Assembly: GCF_000974785.1 (NCBI RefSeq)
Contig: NZ_BBWV01000008.1
Location: forward strand, 1-62,226
Length of the DNA: 62,226 nucleotides
Reading direction: 5' to 3'
Source of the DNA: Flavihumibacter petaseus NBRC 106054
GTDB lineage: Bacteria > Bacteroidota > Bacteroidia > Chitinophagales > Chitinophagaceae
The notes below the pieces were generated by a model. It did no database searches. It had not been told where the DNA came from and saw nothing but the letters and a program-made list of their open reading frames with translations. Positions 9,978 through 19,048 of this stretch are shown piece after piece. The position numbers and the translations under genes were made by a program. Each line of letters opens with the position of its first letter. Positions within the stretch are counted from its first letter, which is position 1.

Positions 9978-10116
9978 AACCTACACAGTGGATTGGGAAA
10001 CTAAAATAATTCTGTCAGAAATTGGGCCGGTCTGCCATTTTAGCTGTTTTAGCCCCATTTTTCCGCTAATGGCACCCCGTTTGAGCCGAGCCTGATGGAC
10101 TAAAAACTATTCCGGT

Positions 10117-11940
10117 ATGCAAAAAGGCAGCATCCGTGTACAAACGGAGAATATTTTCCCCATAATCAAAAAATTTCTCTACAGTGAACATGATATTTTC
10201 ATCAGAGAACTTGTTAGTAACGCTGTAGACGCCACGCAGAAGCTCAAAACGCTCTCCTCGATCGGTGAAGCAAAAGGCGAGCTCGGCGACTTATCCATTA
10301 CGATCAGTCTTGACTCAGCTGCAAGAACTGTAACCATTTCTGATAAAGGAATCGGTATGACGGCTGAAGAGGTTGACAAATACCTCAACCAGGTTGCTTT
10401 TTCGGGAGCCGAAGAATTTTTGAATAAATACAAAGGGCAGAACGAAAACAATATAATCGGTCACTTTGGTCTTGGTTTCTATTCCGCTTTCATGGTGAGT
10501 GACAAAGTTACAGTAGTTACCAAAAGTTTCCGGGATGCTCCGGCCGTTCGCTGGGAATGCGATGGCAGTCCCGAGTTCACGCTTGAGGAAGCCGAAAAGA
10601 CTGACAGAGGTACCGATATTATCCTGCATATCAATGATGAAAGCAATGAATTCCTCGAAGCTGACCGGATCAAGTCGGTATTGAACAGGTTTTGCCATTT
10701 CCTTCCCGTACCGATTTTCTTTGAAGGTGAACAAATCAACCATCCTTCCCCGGCATGGACCAAAAAGCCCAGCGACCTCACGGCAACGGATTACCAGGAT
10801 TTTTACAAGGAGCTTTATCCCTATAACGAACCGCCGCTATTCTGGATCCATTTGAATGTTGACTACCCGTTTAACCTGACCGGAATTCTTTATTTCCCCA
10901 AAATCAAGCAGAGTTTCGAGATCCAGAAGGACAAGATCCAGCTGTACAGCAACCAGGTATTTGTAACCGACGAGGTAAAAGACATCGTACCGGAATTCCT
11001 GATGCTGCTCCAGGGGGTAATCGATAGTCCGGATATTCCCCTGAACGTCAGCCGCAGTTACCTGCAGGGGGATCCCAATGTGAAAAAGATCAATAATCAT
11101 ATTACCAAAAAGGTAGCCGACAAACTTGAAGAGATCTTCCAGAACAATCGCAAAGAGTTTGAGGAAAAATGGGAGAACCTGGGATTGTTCGTGAAATATG
11201 GAATGATGACGGACGACAAATTCCTGGAGAAAGCCGAAAAATTCCATATCATGCAGGATACGGACGGTTCCGCCTGGTATACATTGGAGGAATACCGGAA
11301 AGCCACGGAGGCTTTACAGAAAAACAAAGAAGGTAAACTGGTGATCCTGTACAGTACCGAACCTGTACAGCAAAACGGATTTATTAAAGGAGCTAACGCT
11401 AAAGGTTATAAGGTCGTCAAGCTGGAAACAATTGTTGATGCTGCATTTATCAACCAGATGGAAATGAAGTGGAACGATGTTCACTTTGTAAGGGTGGATG
11501 CAGATATCGCTGATAACCTGGTTGACAAACAGGATGCAGTAGCCTCTGTATTGAACCAGGATCAGGAAGAAAAGCTGAAACAGTTGTTCAGCCAGACGGG
11601 AGAGGGTGTTCACTTGACCGTGGAGGTTAAAGGACTGAGTCCTGATGCTGCGCCGGTCGTTGCTACACGCCCCGAATTCATGCGTCGTATGAAAGATATG
11701 GCCGCAGTGAGCGGGCCAATGGGAAGTTTTTATGCCAACATGCCCGATGAAGTGTTATTGACGGTGAATGGCAACCATTCCATCTTTCAAAAGATACTGG
11801 CTGATGGAAATGGCGTTCATCAGGAGAAACTGACCCGTAACCTGGCAGATCTTGCCCTTCTCTCTCAGGGACTTCTGAAAGGAGGTGCATTGACAAATTT
11901 TATTGAGAGAAGTGTTGAGCTGATCAGCGGAGAACAGTAA
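10117..11940 (+). CDS. htpG: Chaperone HtpG (Hsp90)
   Basis: This 607-residue protein is bacterial Hsp90, an ATP-driven dimeric cytosolic chaperone. The GHKL ATPase motifs are all present: ELVSNAVDAT (31-40, with the catalytic Glu and metal-binding Asn), DKGIGM (76-81) and GHFGLGFYSAFMV (about 114-126). The middle domain has LNVSRSYLQ, with the Arg that contacts the ATP gamma-phosphate. It is somewhat shorter than the E. coli protein (624) and has a shortened C-terminal dimerisation part. It stands alone between divergent tamB and convergent recJ. I see no TAnnTTTG box upstream, so its promoter may be of another kind, for example heat-shock control. Confidence 0.98.
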   Translation: MQKGSIRVQTENIFPIIKKFLYSEHDIFIRELVSNAVDATQKLKTLSSIGEAKGELGDLSITISLDSAARTVTISDKGIGMTAEEVDKYLNQVAFSGAEEFLNKYKGQNENNIIGHFGLGFYSAFMVSDKVTVVTKSFRDAPAVRWECDGSPEFTLEEAEKTDRGTDIILHINDESNEFLEADRIKSVLNRFCHFLPVPIFFEGEQINHPSPAWTKKPSDLTATDYQDFYKELYPYNEPPLFWIHLNVDYPFNLTGILYFPKIKQSFEIQKDKIQLYSNQVFVTDEVKDIVPEFLMLLQGVIDSPDIPLNVSRSYLQGDPNVKKINNHITKKVADKLEEIFQNNRKEFEEKWENLGLFVKYGMMTDDKFLEKAEKFHIMQDTDGSAWYTLEEYRKATEALQKNKEGKLVILYSTEPVQQNGFIKGANAKGYKVVKLETIVDAAFINQMEMKWNDVHFVRVDADIADNLVDKQDAVASVLNQDQEEKLKQLFSQTGEGVHLTVEVKGLSPDAAPVVATRPEFMRRMKDMAAVSGPMGSFYANMPDEVLLTVNGNHSIFQKILADGNGVHQEKLTRNLADLALLSQGLLKGGALTNFIERSVELISGEQ

Positions 11941-11970
11941 TAGATACTACCAATTTTCTTATAAATTCAA

Positions 11971-12000
11971 CGCAGCCGGAAACAATCGGCTGCGTTTTTT
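11971..12000 (+). terminator. Terminator of htpG
   Basis: A perfect 8-bp GC-rich stem (CGCAGCCG / CGGCTGCG) with an 8-nt loop is followed by six T. The T tract overlaps the last codons of the convergent recJ gene. Confidence 0.88.
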
Positions 12001-13723
12001 ATTCTGCTTTAGCTGCCGCCTCGTGTCTGCGCATATCCATTACCCTCAGCTGTAAGTGTTTATTGCCGTTCCATTCATTTTCTTCCAATGTGAAAACGAC
12101 ATCCACCGGCTCTCCGGATTCCAGTAAATGAAATTTAGGGGCCATACCGAAGCCTATTCCGGAAAACAGGATATTTCCCTGTACAAGGCTGAATTTGATG
12201 TGTTGTTCTTTCACTACTCTTGACCATCCATTGTTCCGGACATTCCGGGCAAGCCAGATTGGTTTGGAATTTTCCGGGCCAAAAGGTTCCATCTGCCGGA
12301 CAATATTGAAAAATGCTGGTCTGATATCCGTAAACCGTAATTCGGCATCAATGGTAATTTCCGGTATGAGCTGTTCGGCGGAGATGGTCGCGGCTACTAC
12401 CGATTCGAATTTTTCGGCAAACGCCGGTACAGCTTCCGGGAGCAGGGTCATGCCAGCTGCAGCGAAATGTCCACCATAGCCAATAAGGTACTCCCGGCAG
12501 GCGTGGATGGCTTCGTACAGATTAAAGCCGGCGACACTGCGTGCGCTGCCGGAGACAACTTCACCACTTTGAGTCAATACGATGGTCGGCCTGTAGAACC
12601 GGTCTATCAGCCTGGAGGCCACAATGCCTACAACACCCTTATGCCAGTGCGGCTGGAAAACGACTGTCGATTTCTTCACGCCGGCTTCCATTTCGGTGCC
12701 AATCATAGCCAGGGCTTCTTCCGTAATCAGGAAGTCGGCCTCCTTGCGGTCATCGTTATGGGAATGCAGCCGTGTAGCTATTGCCGAGGATTTGACGGGA
12801 TCTTTTTCAATGAAGAGCTGAACGGCCAGCCGGGCATCATCCATCCGCCCCGCAGCATTCACTTTGGGCGCGATCACAAAAACCAGGTTGTTGACCTGTA
12901 AGGGCTGTCCGAGTAAACCGGCAATTTCCAGCAGGGCGCGGATTCCGGGGTTGGGATATTCGCTTACCCGTTTTAAACCGTACCAGGCAAGGATCCGGTT
13001 CTCACCAGTGATGGGTACGATATCCGCCGCTATAGCGGTAGCTACCAGGTCCAGGTAATATAAATAATATTCGTCCGGCATGCCGAGGTGCCGGCAGAGC
13101 GCCGTGATCAGTTTGAATCCTACTCCACAGCCGCAAAGCTCCTTATAGGGATAGGGGCAATCGGCCTGTTTGGGGTTCAGGATGGCAACCGCCGGTGGAA
13201 GCACCTCATCGGGAAGATGGTGGTCGCAAATGATAAAGTCTATACCAATATCCCGCGCATGTTGCACCAGGTCGGCAGATTTGATGCCACAGTCCAGTGA
13301 AATGATCAGGGTTGTGCCGATAGAAGCGGCGAAATCAATTCCCTGTTTCGAGACGCCGTAGCCCTCCCGGTAACGGTGGGGGATATAATATTCGAGCCGG
13401 TCGGATTCATAAACCTGCAGCAGGAACTGGTACAGGCTGGCAACCGCAGTGGTTCCGTCGACATCATAATCGCCATAGACCAGGATCTTTTCGCGGTTTT
13501 GCAGGGCCTGCATGATCCGGGTTACGGCTTTGTCCATATCCTTCATCAGCCAGGGGTCATGCAGGTCTTCCAGCCTTGGCCGGAAATACGATTTCGCCGT
13601 ATTGTAATCCAGGATATTTCGTTGCACCAGCACCTTGCAGATGGTAGGGCTGATGCCGAGTTTTTCGTGCAGGGCGGCTACCGCGGAAGGATCGGCCGCT
13701 AATAATTTCCAGCGCTTTTCCAT
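11999..13723 (-). CDS. recJ: Single-stranded-DNA exonuclease RecJ
   Basis: This 574-residue DHH-family nuclease degrades single-stranded DNA 5' to 3' in recombination and mismatch/base-excision repair. Motif I is YGDYDVDG (83-90), the DHH motif is CDHH (166-169), and the DHHA1 part has GHFAAAGMTL near residues 418-427. A C-terminal OB-like domain follows. The length is typical. Only 5 bp separate it from the upstream prenyl synthase gene, so the two form one transcript. The pairing is common by position, and no functional link is implied. Confidence 0.97.
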   Translation of the reverse strand: MEKRWKLLAADPSAVAALHEKLGISPTICKVLVQRNILDYNTAKSYFRPRLEDLHDPWLMKDMDKAVTRIMQALQNREKILVYGDYDVDGTTAVASLYQFLLQVYESDRLEYYIPHRYREGYGVSKQGIDFAASIGTTLIISLDCGIKSADLVQHARDIGIDFIICDHHLPDEVLPPAVAILNPKQADCPYPYKELCGCGVGFKLITALCRHLGMPDEYYLYYLDLVATAIAADIVPITGENRILAWYGLKRVSEYPNPGIRALLEIAGLLGQPLQVNNLVFVIAPKVNAAGRMDDARLAVQLFIEKDPVKSSAIATRLHSHNDDRKEADFLITEEALAMIGTEMEAGVKKSTVVFQPHWHKGVVGIVASRLIDRFYRPTIVLTQSGEVVSGSARSVAGFNLYEAIHACREYLIGYGGHFAAAGMTLLPEAVPAFAEKFESVVAATISAEQLIPEITIDAELRFTDIRPAFFNIVRQMEPFGPENSKPIWLARNVRNNGWSRVVKEQHIKFSLVQGNILFSGIGFGMAPKFHLLESGEPVDVVFTLEENEWNGNKHLQLRVMDMRRHEAAAKAE

Positions 13724-13728
13724 GTCCG

Positions 13729-14691
13729 TTAATATTTTCGGTCGGTGGTGTACCGGACCAGGTCTTCAAGCGCCGCCCGGGATGGCGATTCAGGAAATTC
13801 ATGCAGGATCGAAAGTGCTTCGTCCCGGTACTGGAACATTTTCTCTGTGGCATACCGGATTCCGCCAGCTTCTTCAACCTGGCGGATGACAGCTTTGACT
13901 TTTTCCGTATTCCGGTTATGGTTTTTGATTGTATTGATGATTTGTTTCCTGGTAGCGGCGTCCGCCCTGTTCAATGTGTAGATCAGGGGTAAGGTAAGTT
14001 TTTTTTCCTTGATATCGTTCCCGGTAGGTTTCCCTACCGCCTCGGAACCATAATCAAAAAGATCATCCTTGATCTGGAAGGCAATTCCTACTTTTTCACC
14101 GAAAACCCGCATTTTGTCAGCCTGGGCTTCATCGTTATTGGCGGAAAATGCACCGGCTGCGCAGGATGACGCCAACAGCGAAGCCGTCTTGTTGCCGATA
14201 ATTTCAAAGTAGATGGATTCGTCCAGGTTGAGGGTTCTGGATTTGTCGATCTGCAGGAGTTCTCCCTCACTCATCCTTTTCACTGCTTCCGACATTATCT
14301 GCAGGATCCGGAAGTCGTTGTTGTCAAGCGACAGCAGCAAGCCTTTGGCAAGGAGGTAATCGCCCATCAGCACGCTGACCTTGGTCTTCCAAAGGGCATA
14401 AGTGGAAAAAAAGCCCCTCCTTTCCAGTGACTCATCTACAACGTCATCATGCACCAGTGAGGCTGTATGGAGGATTTCCACCAAAGAAGCGGCCCGGTAG
14501 GTGGCGTCCGTTACCCCGCCGGCGACCTTGGCTGAAAGCAGTACAAACATCGGCCGCATCTGTTTTCCCTTCCGTTTGACTATAAAAGAAGTGACGCGGT
14601 TGAGCATGGGTACCTGGCTTTGAACCGCGGTTTTAAATCGGCTTTCAAATATCTCCAGTTCTTCGGTTATTACTGATTGTGGTATTCGCAT
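13729..14691 (-). CDS. Long-chain polyprenyl diphosphate synthase
   Basis: This 320-residue all-alpha trans-prenyltransferase condenses isopentenyl diphosphate units. The first Asp-rich motif is DDVVD (82-86) and the second is KDDLFD (208-213). GNKTASLL (about 166-173) is the conserved helix pattern of octaprenyl/solanesyl synthases (IspB type). Its product most likely forms the menaquinone side chain. The start at 14691 (MRIPQS) fits family alignments better than the upstream Met at 14742, which would add 17 unlike residues. It is first in a two-gene unit with recJ. The exact chain length cannot be read from sequence. Confidence 0.93.
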   Translation of the reverse strand: MRIPQSVITEELEIFESRFKTAVQSQVPMLNRVTSFIVKRKGKQMRPMFVLLSAKVAGGVTDATYRAASLVEILHTASLVHDDVVDESLERRGFFSTYALWKTKVSVLMGDYLLAKGLLLSLDNNDFRILQIMSEAVKRMSEGELLQIDKSRTLNLDESIYFEIIGNKTASLLASSCAAGAFSANNDEAQADKMRVFGEKVGIAFQIKDDLFDYGSEAVGKPTGNDIKEKKLTLPLIYTLNRADAATRKQIINTIKNHNRNTEKVKAVIRQVEEAGGIRYATEKMFQYRDEALSILHEFPESPSRAALEDLVRYTTDRKY

Positions 14692-14812
14692 GCTTTTTGA
14701 TAACCCGGGCAAATTACTACAATGCGGGTCATTTTCCAGCAAACAAAAGAATCCATAATATGTCTTGTTATTGATTATTATAGGGTTAAACGGCGTTTCA
14801 AGGCTTAATTTA

Positions 14813-14843
14813 TTTGGTATTTAAATCCCAATTGATATTTTTG
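14813..14843 (+). promoter_or_regulatory. Full Bacteroidota promoter of the OmpA-like gene
   Basis: TTTG at 14813-14816, then exactly 19 nt, then TATTTTTG at 14836-14843 gives a full match to the TTTG-N19-TAnnTTTG promoter of the Bacteroidota primary sigma factor. The predicted leader is about 50 nt. Confidence 0.85.
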
Positions 14844-14900
14844 TTCTAGATTTTACACGTATCCTGTCAATTCATTAACCATTACTTATAAAATTTCATT

Positions 14901-16571
14901 ATGGCAAACAAAAAATACACAGCACTTATTATAGGATTTCTGTGCTTGTTTGCGTCCAACTCGTTCGCCCAGGCTGTTTCGAGTTACGATGTGCAAGATT
15001 CCTCTTTGATACCCCGCAAAAGGCTTCCTCAGCACAACGAATTCATGAACAATGCCTATCCTTTTCCGGCTAAACCCCGCAACCAGTGGGAGATTGGCCT
15101 GAAGGGCGGAATGTTTACCGTTTTCGGGGACGTACCAGCCAAAGTGCCAACTTTTGGCGGTGCCATACATGTCAGGAAGGCACTTGGTTATGTTTTTTCG
15201 CTTCGCGGGGAGTTTATGTATGCTACCGGCAAGGGGCAAAACTGGAAGCAGCGTACGGCCGGACTTAGCACGGCGGCTAGGGCTGCAGGTTATGGTCAGC
15301 CGGGAAGGACAATGTTATATGACAACTACAAAACTGTGATGAAAGATCTCGACCTGACTGCGATCATATCGCTCCGGAATATACTTTTCCACCGCGCCGA
15401 AGTGAAGTGGGATATGTATGCGCTTGCAGGCGTGGGTATTTCCTGGTACAATACCAAGCAAAATCTTTTGGATGCTAACGGACAACCTTACGATTTTGCC
15501 AATGCTCCGATCAGCAATCCTAACGTATACAGCGACAGAAAGGAAACCAAGAAGCAGTTGAAGGACTTTATGGATGACACTTATGAGACCGCTGCTGAAA
15601 CCGACGGCGAGGCGCGGTCTAAACTCGGAGACAATACGTTGAAGGCAAATGGTCATCTGGGACTCGGATTTCAATATAAACTGAGCAAAAAGATAAATAT
15701 TGCGGTAGAGGATAAAATTACCTTCCTGAGATCCGATGATCTCGTGGACGGCCAGCGTTACCAGAACGTACGCACAGGTTCTACCAACAGTCCCTACGGC
15801 GGAGTGCTGACCCCAGATAACGATTCATATAATTTCCTTTCCGTAGGTATAAATGTAAATCTCGGCAAGAATGCTGTTGAGCCGTTGTACTGGATCAATC
15901 CCCTGGCCTATGCCTATAACGAGCTGAATGCGCCCAAGCATATGAAGCTTCCGAAACCGATCCTGGACGATGCTGACGGCGACGGCGTTACAGACCAGTT
16001 CGATCTTGAGCCCAATACTCCCCAGGGTGCTCCTGTAGACAGCCATGGTGTGAGCAAGGATACAGATGGTGATGGCGTGCCTGACTTCAAAGACAAGGAA
16101 CTTATTACACCAACACAATGTCAGCCTGTTGATGCTGATGGTATCGGTAAGTGCCCTGAGCCGCCATGCTGTAAAGAACTCCGTGAGGGTGGATTTGGTG
16201 GACAGAAAAATGCATGTAACATCGGTGACCTGCCAAGCATCAGCTTCAAAGGTCGCTCTGTAAGCCTTGATAATGATGCGAAAGCTGTTCTTGCCAGCGT
16301 AGCCGAGAAAATCCGGAACAACGCTGATTGTAAGATTGCTGTAATTGGATACGGTGAATCCAGCAAGTCTGCCCAGCAGCTCAGCTGGGATCGGGTAAAC
16401 GCTGTGATCAACTATCTCGTTGAAAAAGAAGGCATCAGCGCTGACCGCTTCATCTTCAAGTATGGCGAAGCAAATGGTGATCCGAACACGGTAGATCTCC
16501 GTGATGGTTCAGCCGAAGAGGGTCCGAATGCCGTTCCGGCACCGCACCCGAACTTGCGAAAGAAAGGTTAA
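14901..16571 (+). CDS. OmpA-family outer membrane protein with TSP3 linker
   Basis: This 556-residue protein starts with a Sec signal peptide (cleavage near SFAQA, residues 20-24). A beta-barrel-like N-terminal region follows. A calcium-binding thrombospondin type 3 linker at about 353-415 has the repeats DADGDGVTDQFD and DTDGDGVPDFKD. A C-terminal OmpA domain (about 445-535) binds peptidoglycan, and its LSWDRVNAVINYL segment matches the family signature. It tethers the outer membrane to the cell wall. A CxxPPCC cluster next to the TSP3 linker may form disulfides. It has a strong consensus promoter and its own terminator, as expected for an abundant envelope protein. Confidence 0.92.
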   Translation: MANKKYTALIIGFLCLFASNSFAQAVSSYDVQDSSLIPRKRLPQHNEFMNNAYPFPAKPRNQWEIGLKGGMFTVFGDVPAKVPTFGGAIHVRKALGYVFSLRGEFMYATGKGQNWKQRTAGLSTAARAAGYGQPGRTMLYDNYKTVMKDLDLTAIISLRNILFHRAEVKWDMYALAGVGISWYNTKQNLLDANGQPYDFANAPISNPNVYSDRKETKKQLKDFMDDTYETAAETDGEARSKLGDNTLKANGHLGLGFQYKLSKKINIAVEDKITFLRSDDLVDGQRYQNVRTGSTNSPYGGVLTPDNDSYNFLSVGINVNLGKNAVEPLYWINPLAYAYNELNAPKHMKLPKPILDDADGDGVTDQFDLEPNTPQGAPVDSHGVSKDTDGDGVPDFKDKELITPTQCQPVDADGIGKCPEPPCCKELREGGFGGQKNACNIGDLPSISFKGRSVSLDNDAKAVLASVAEKIRNNADCKIAVIGYGESSKSAQQLSWDRVNAVINYLVEKEGISADRFIFKYGEANGDPNTVDLRDGSAEEGPNAVPAPHPNLRKKG

Positions 16572-16593
16572 ATGGTTAATATTGAGAGAATTA

Positions 16594-16619
16594 AACCCCG
16601 CTCCGGCGGGGTTTTTTTT
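16594..16619 (+). terminator. Terminator of the OmpA-like gene
   Basis: An 8-bp stem with core CCCCGC / GCGGGG and a tight 4-nt loop is followed by eight T. The T tract runs into the promoter region of bamD. Confidence 0.9.
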
Positions 16620-16637
16620 ATATTTGGCCAAATCTGT

Positions 16638-16645
16638 TAACTTTG
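16638..16645 (+). promoter_or_regulatory. Promoter -7 box of bamD operon
   Basis: TAACTTTG matches TAnnTTTG. The bamD start codon is only 9 nt downstream, so the transcript would be nearly leaderless. The terminator T tract occupies the -33 position. Confidence 0.55.
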
Positions 16646-16654
16646 CCAGCCTTT

Positions 16655-17470
16655 ATGAGATATATTCTGTTGTTGATTTCCGTTGTGCTGCTGGGTACCG
16701 GCTGCTCGAATTTTGCGAAGGTCCAGAAGAGCTCGGACGTAAATTATAAGCTCAGGATGGCAGATCAATATTTCGTAAAGAAGAAATACAATTATGCCCA
16801 GCAATTGTATGAGGAGCTCTTTCCATTAATGAAGGGGAGTGATAAGTTCGAGAACGTATATTACAACTATGCGTATTGCGCTTACAACCAGCGGGATTAT
16901 ATGAGCGCTGAGAACCTGTTCAAAGGCTTTACCGAAGTGTTTCCGACCAGCAAGCGGGCGGAAGAAATGGAGTATATGCGGGCATATACCTATTACAAGC
17001 AATCACCGAAAGTAGAACTGGATCAGACCAATACTTCCAGGACGATCGGATTGATGCAGGCGTTCATTAATACGCATCCGGGTTCTGAAAAGATCAAGGA
17101 GGCTACTGAGATCATTGATAAGTGCCGGATTAAACTGGAGATGAAAGAAGTAAAGAGTTGTGAGTTGTATTACAACCTTCGTCAGTATAAAGCTGCAGCA
17201 ATTGCTTATACTAACCTGATGAACAACTACCCTGACTCCGACAAGAGTGATGAGTACAAGTTCCAGGTGATTCGTTCTTACTATGAATATGCAGCGCTTT
17301 CTGTCGATGAAAAGAAACAGGAGCGTTATGAGAAAGTGTTGGAAGAAATTAATGAATTTAACGACCGGTTCCCGCAGAGTAAACTGCAAAAGGATGTGAC
17401 CCGGTTACAAACCATAGCACAAAACAATATTAAAGCAATAAAAAATGAGCAAGTTAAGACGTCAACTTAG
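16655..17470 (+). CDS. bamD: Outer membrane assembly lipoprotein BamD
   Basis: This 271-residue TPR lipoprotein is part of the BAM complex that inserts beta-barrel proteins. The signal peptide ends in lipobox GTGC with lipidated Cys17. Tetratricopeptide-type helices follow, with YNYAQQLYEELFPL and YNYAYCAYNQRDYMSAENLFKGF typical of BamD. The start at 16655 (MRYILLL) gives a clean signal peptide; the Met four codons earlier does not. The gene overlaps rpoZ by 26 bp and leads an operon-like run bamD-rpoZ-coaBC-porD that is conserved in Bacteroidota. Confidence 0.94.
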   Translation: MRYILLLISVVLLGTGCSNFAKVQKSSDVNYKLRMADQYFVKKKYNYAQQLYEELFPLMKGSDKFENVYYNYAYCAYNQRDYMSAENLFKGFTEVFPTSKRAEEMEYMRAYTYYKQSPKVELDQTNTSRTIGLMQAFINTHPGSEKIKEATEIIDKCRIKLEMKEVKSCELYYNLRQYKAAAIAYTNLMNNYPDSDKSDEYKFQVIRSYYEYAALSVDEKKQERYEKVLEEINEFNDRFPQSKLQKDVTRLQTIAQNNIKAIKNEQVKTST

Positions 17471-17786
17471 TTCCAACACGAGCAACGTGGCGGAAGCAAA
17501 GAATCTGCTGGAGATTAAAGGCAGGACCGGCAATCTCTATGAGTCGATTGCGGTTATTGCAAAAAGGGCCAACCAGATCAATATTGTTCTGAAAGAAGAA
17601 CTGCATAACAAACTCGAAGAGTTTGCTACGCATACCGACAGCCTTGAAGAAATTCATGAGAACAAAGAGCAGATTGAGATCTCAAGAGCTTATGAAAGAA
17701 TGCCTAACCCTGCACTGCTGGCAACCCAGGAGTTTATGGAAGACAAAGTTTATTACCGGAAGAACGACGATAAACTGTTTAGCTGA
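17445..17786 (+). CDS. rpoZ: RNA polymerase omega-like subunit
   Basis: This 113-residue protein resembles the Bacteroidota version of RNA polymerase omega (RpoZ/Rpb6 family), which helps fold the beta' subunit. The segment GNLYESIAVIAKRANQI (29-45) corresponds to the conserved omega helix region in which the ARRAxQ motif of other bacteria sits. The position between bamD and coaBC is the usual one in this phylum. Its start lies within the 3' end of bamD. A terminator follows 25 bp downstream, so coaBC may have its own promoter. Confidence 0.85.
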   Translation: MSKLRRQLSSNTSNVAEAKNLLEIKGRTGNLYESIAVIAKRANQINIVLKEELHNKLEEFATHTDSLEEIHENKEQIEISRAYERMPNPALLATQEFMEDKVYYRKNDDKLFS

Positions 17787-17810
17787 TTCCGGCCTGGAAG
17801 ATATTTGTTA

Positions 17811-17838
17811 AAGCGACAGCCTTGCTGTCGCTTTTTTT
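17811..17838 (+). terminator. Terminator after rpoZ
   Basis: A perfect 9-bp stem (AAGCGACAG / CTGTCGCTT) with a 5-nt loop is followed by a seven-T tract that overlaps the stem end. It lies 14 bp before the coaBC start codon, so transcription of coaBC needs read-through or the AT-rich TATAATTTTA element just downstream. Confidence 0.85.
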
Positions 17839-17851
17839 ATAATTTTAAAGC

Positions 17852-19048
17852 ATGTTGCACGGAAAGAAAATCCTTCTTGGTATAACCGGGAGTATTGCTG
17901 CCTACAAATCCATTCTGCTGGTGCGTTTTCTGGTGAAAGCCGGCGCCGAAGTGAAAGTTGTGATGACACCGGCTGCAAAGGATTTTGTACCGGCGCTTAC
18001 TTTGTCTACGCTTTCCCGGAATCCTGTAGTAACTGATCTCTTTCAGGATAATGCCTGGTCTAATCACGTAATGCTCGGGCGCTGGGCGGATCTTTTCCTG
18101 ATCGCCCCCCTAAGTTGCAACACACTCGCAAAAATGGCAGGCGGCCATTGTGATAACCTCCTTTTGGCCACCTGGCTCTCTGCTACCTGCCCCGTATGGG
18201 TAGCGCCGGCAATGGATGCTGATATGTGGAAACATCCTGCTACTATCCGTAACCTTGAAACCGTTCGTTCCTTTGGTAATAAAATTATTCCGGCAGCTTC
18301 CGGTGAACTGGCAAGCGGCTTATTCGGCGAAGGCAGGATGGCAGAACCTGAGGACTTGTTTGTGTTGATCCGGAATCATTTTGAAGGCAGCGGAACTCTC
18401 TCCGGGAAACAAGCGCTTGTTTCTGCGGGCCCCACTTTTGAACCGATCGATCCGGTGCGTTTCATCGGAAATCATTCCTCCGGTAAAATGGGGCTTGCCC
18501 TTGCCAATACACTCGCCACCAGGGGCGCAACCGTGCAGCTCGTACTGGGTCCTGGCGTACAGCCGCCGCAGCACCCTTCAATTATTGTAAGCAAAGTGCG
18601 TACAGCTGCGGAGATGTATGACAGGTGCCTGTCATTATTCCCTGCTGTTGATATCGCCATCATGGCGGCAGCCGTGGCTGATTTTTCTCCTAAAGAAACT
18701 GCTTCGGAAAAAATCAAAAAGAAGGATAACGGGCTTACTATCGAACTCCAAAAGACCCGGGATATCCTTAAAGAACTTGGCCGTCAGAAAAGGGAAGGAC
18801 AATTCCTTGTTGGGTTTGCCCTCGAAACCAATAATGAAGAAGTCTTTGCCCGTGAGAAGCTATCTGGTAAGAATGCTGACCTGATCATCCTGAATACCCT
18901 TAATGATGAAGGAGCGGGGTTTGGACATGATACCAACAAAGTAACCATATTTGATCGCAACGGCGAACAAACGGCCTTCCCGCTGAAATCGAAAGAAGCT
19001 GTTGCAACAGATATTATTGATTATATCGTTAATAAACTGAATGCGTAG
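17852..19048 (+). CDS. coaBC: Bifunctional CoaBC (phosphopantothenoylcysteine synthase/decarboxylase)
   Basis: This 398-residue bifunctional enzyme of coenzyme A synthesis couples 4'-phosphopantothenate to cysteine and decarboxylates the product. The N-terminal flavoprotein (CoaC) domain has GITGSIAAYKS, the active-site His in WSNHVMLGRWAD and the PAMDADMW loop. The C-terminal CoaB domain starts near residue 190 (ALVSAGPTFEPIDPVRFIGNHSSGKMG) and uses a nucleotide for activation. The length is normal. It overlaps porD by 8 bp. Confidence 0.97.
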   Translation: MLHGKKILLGITGSIAAYKSILLVRFLVKAGAEVKVVMTPAAKDFVPALTLSTLSRNPVVTDLFQDNAWSNHVMLGRWADLFLIAPLSCNTLAKMAGGHCDNLLLATWLSATCPVWVAPAMDADMWKHPATIRNLETVRSFGNKIIPAASGELASGLFGEGRMAEPEDLFVLIRNHFEGSGTLSGKQALVSAGPTFEPIDPVRFIGNHSSGKMGLALANTLATRGATVQLVLGPGVQPPQHPSIIVSKVRTAAEMYDRCLSLFPAVDIAIMAAAVADFSPKETASEKIKKKDNGLTIELQKTRDILKELGRQKREGQFLVGFALETNNEEVFAREKLSGKNADLIILNTLNDEGAGFGHDTNKVTIFDRNGEQTAFPLKSKEAVATDIIDYIVNKLNA

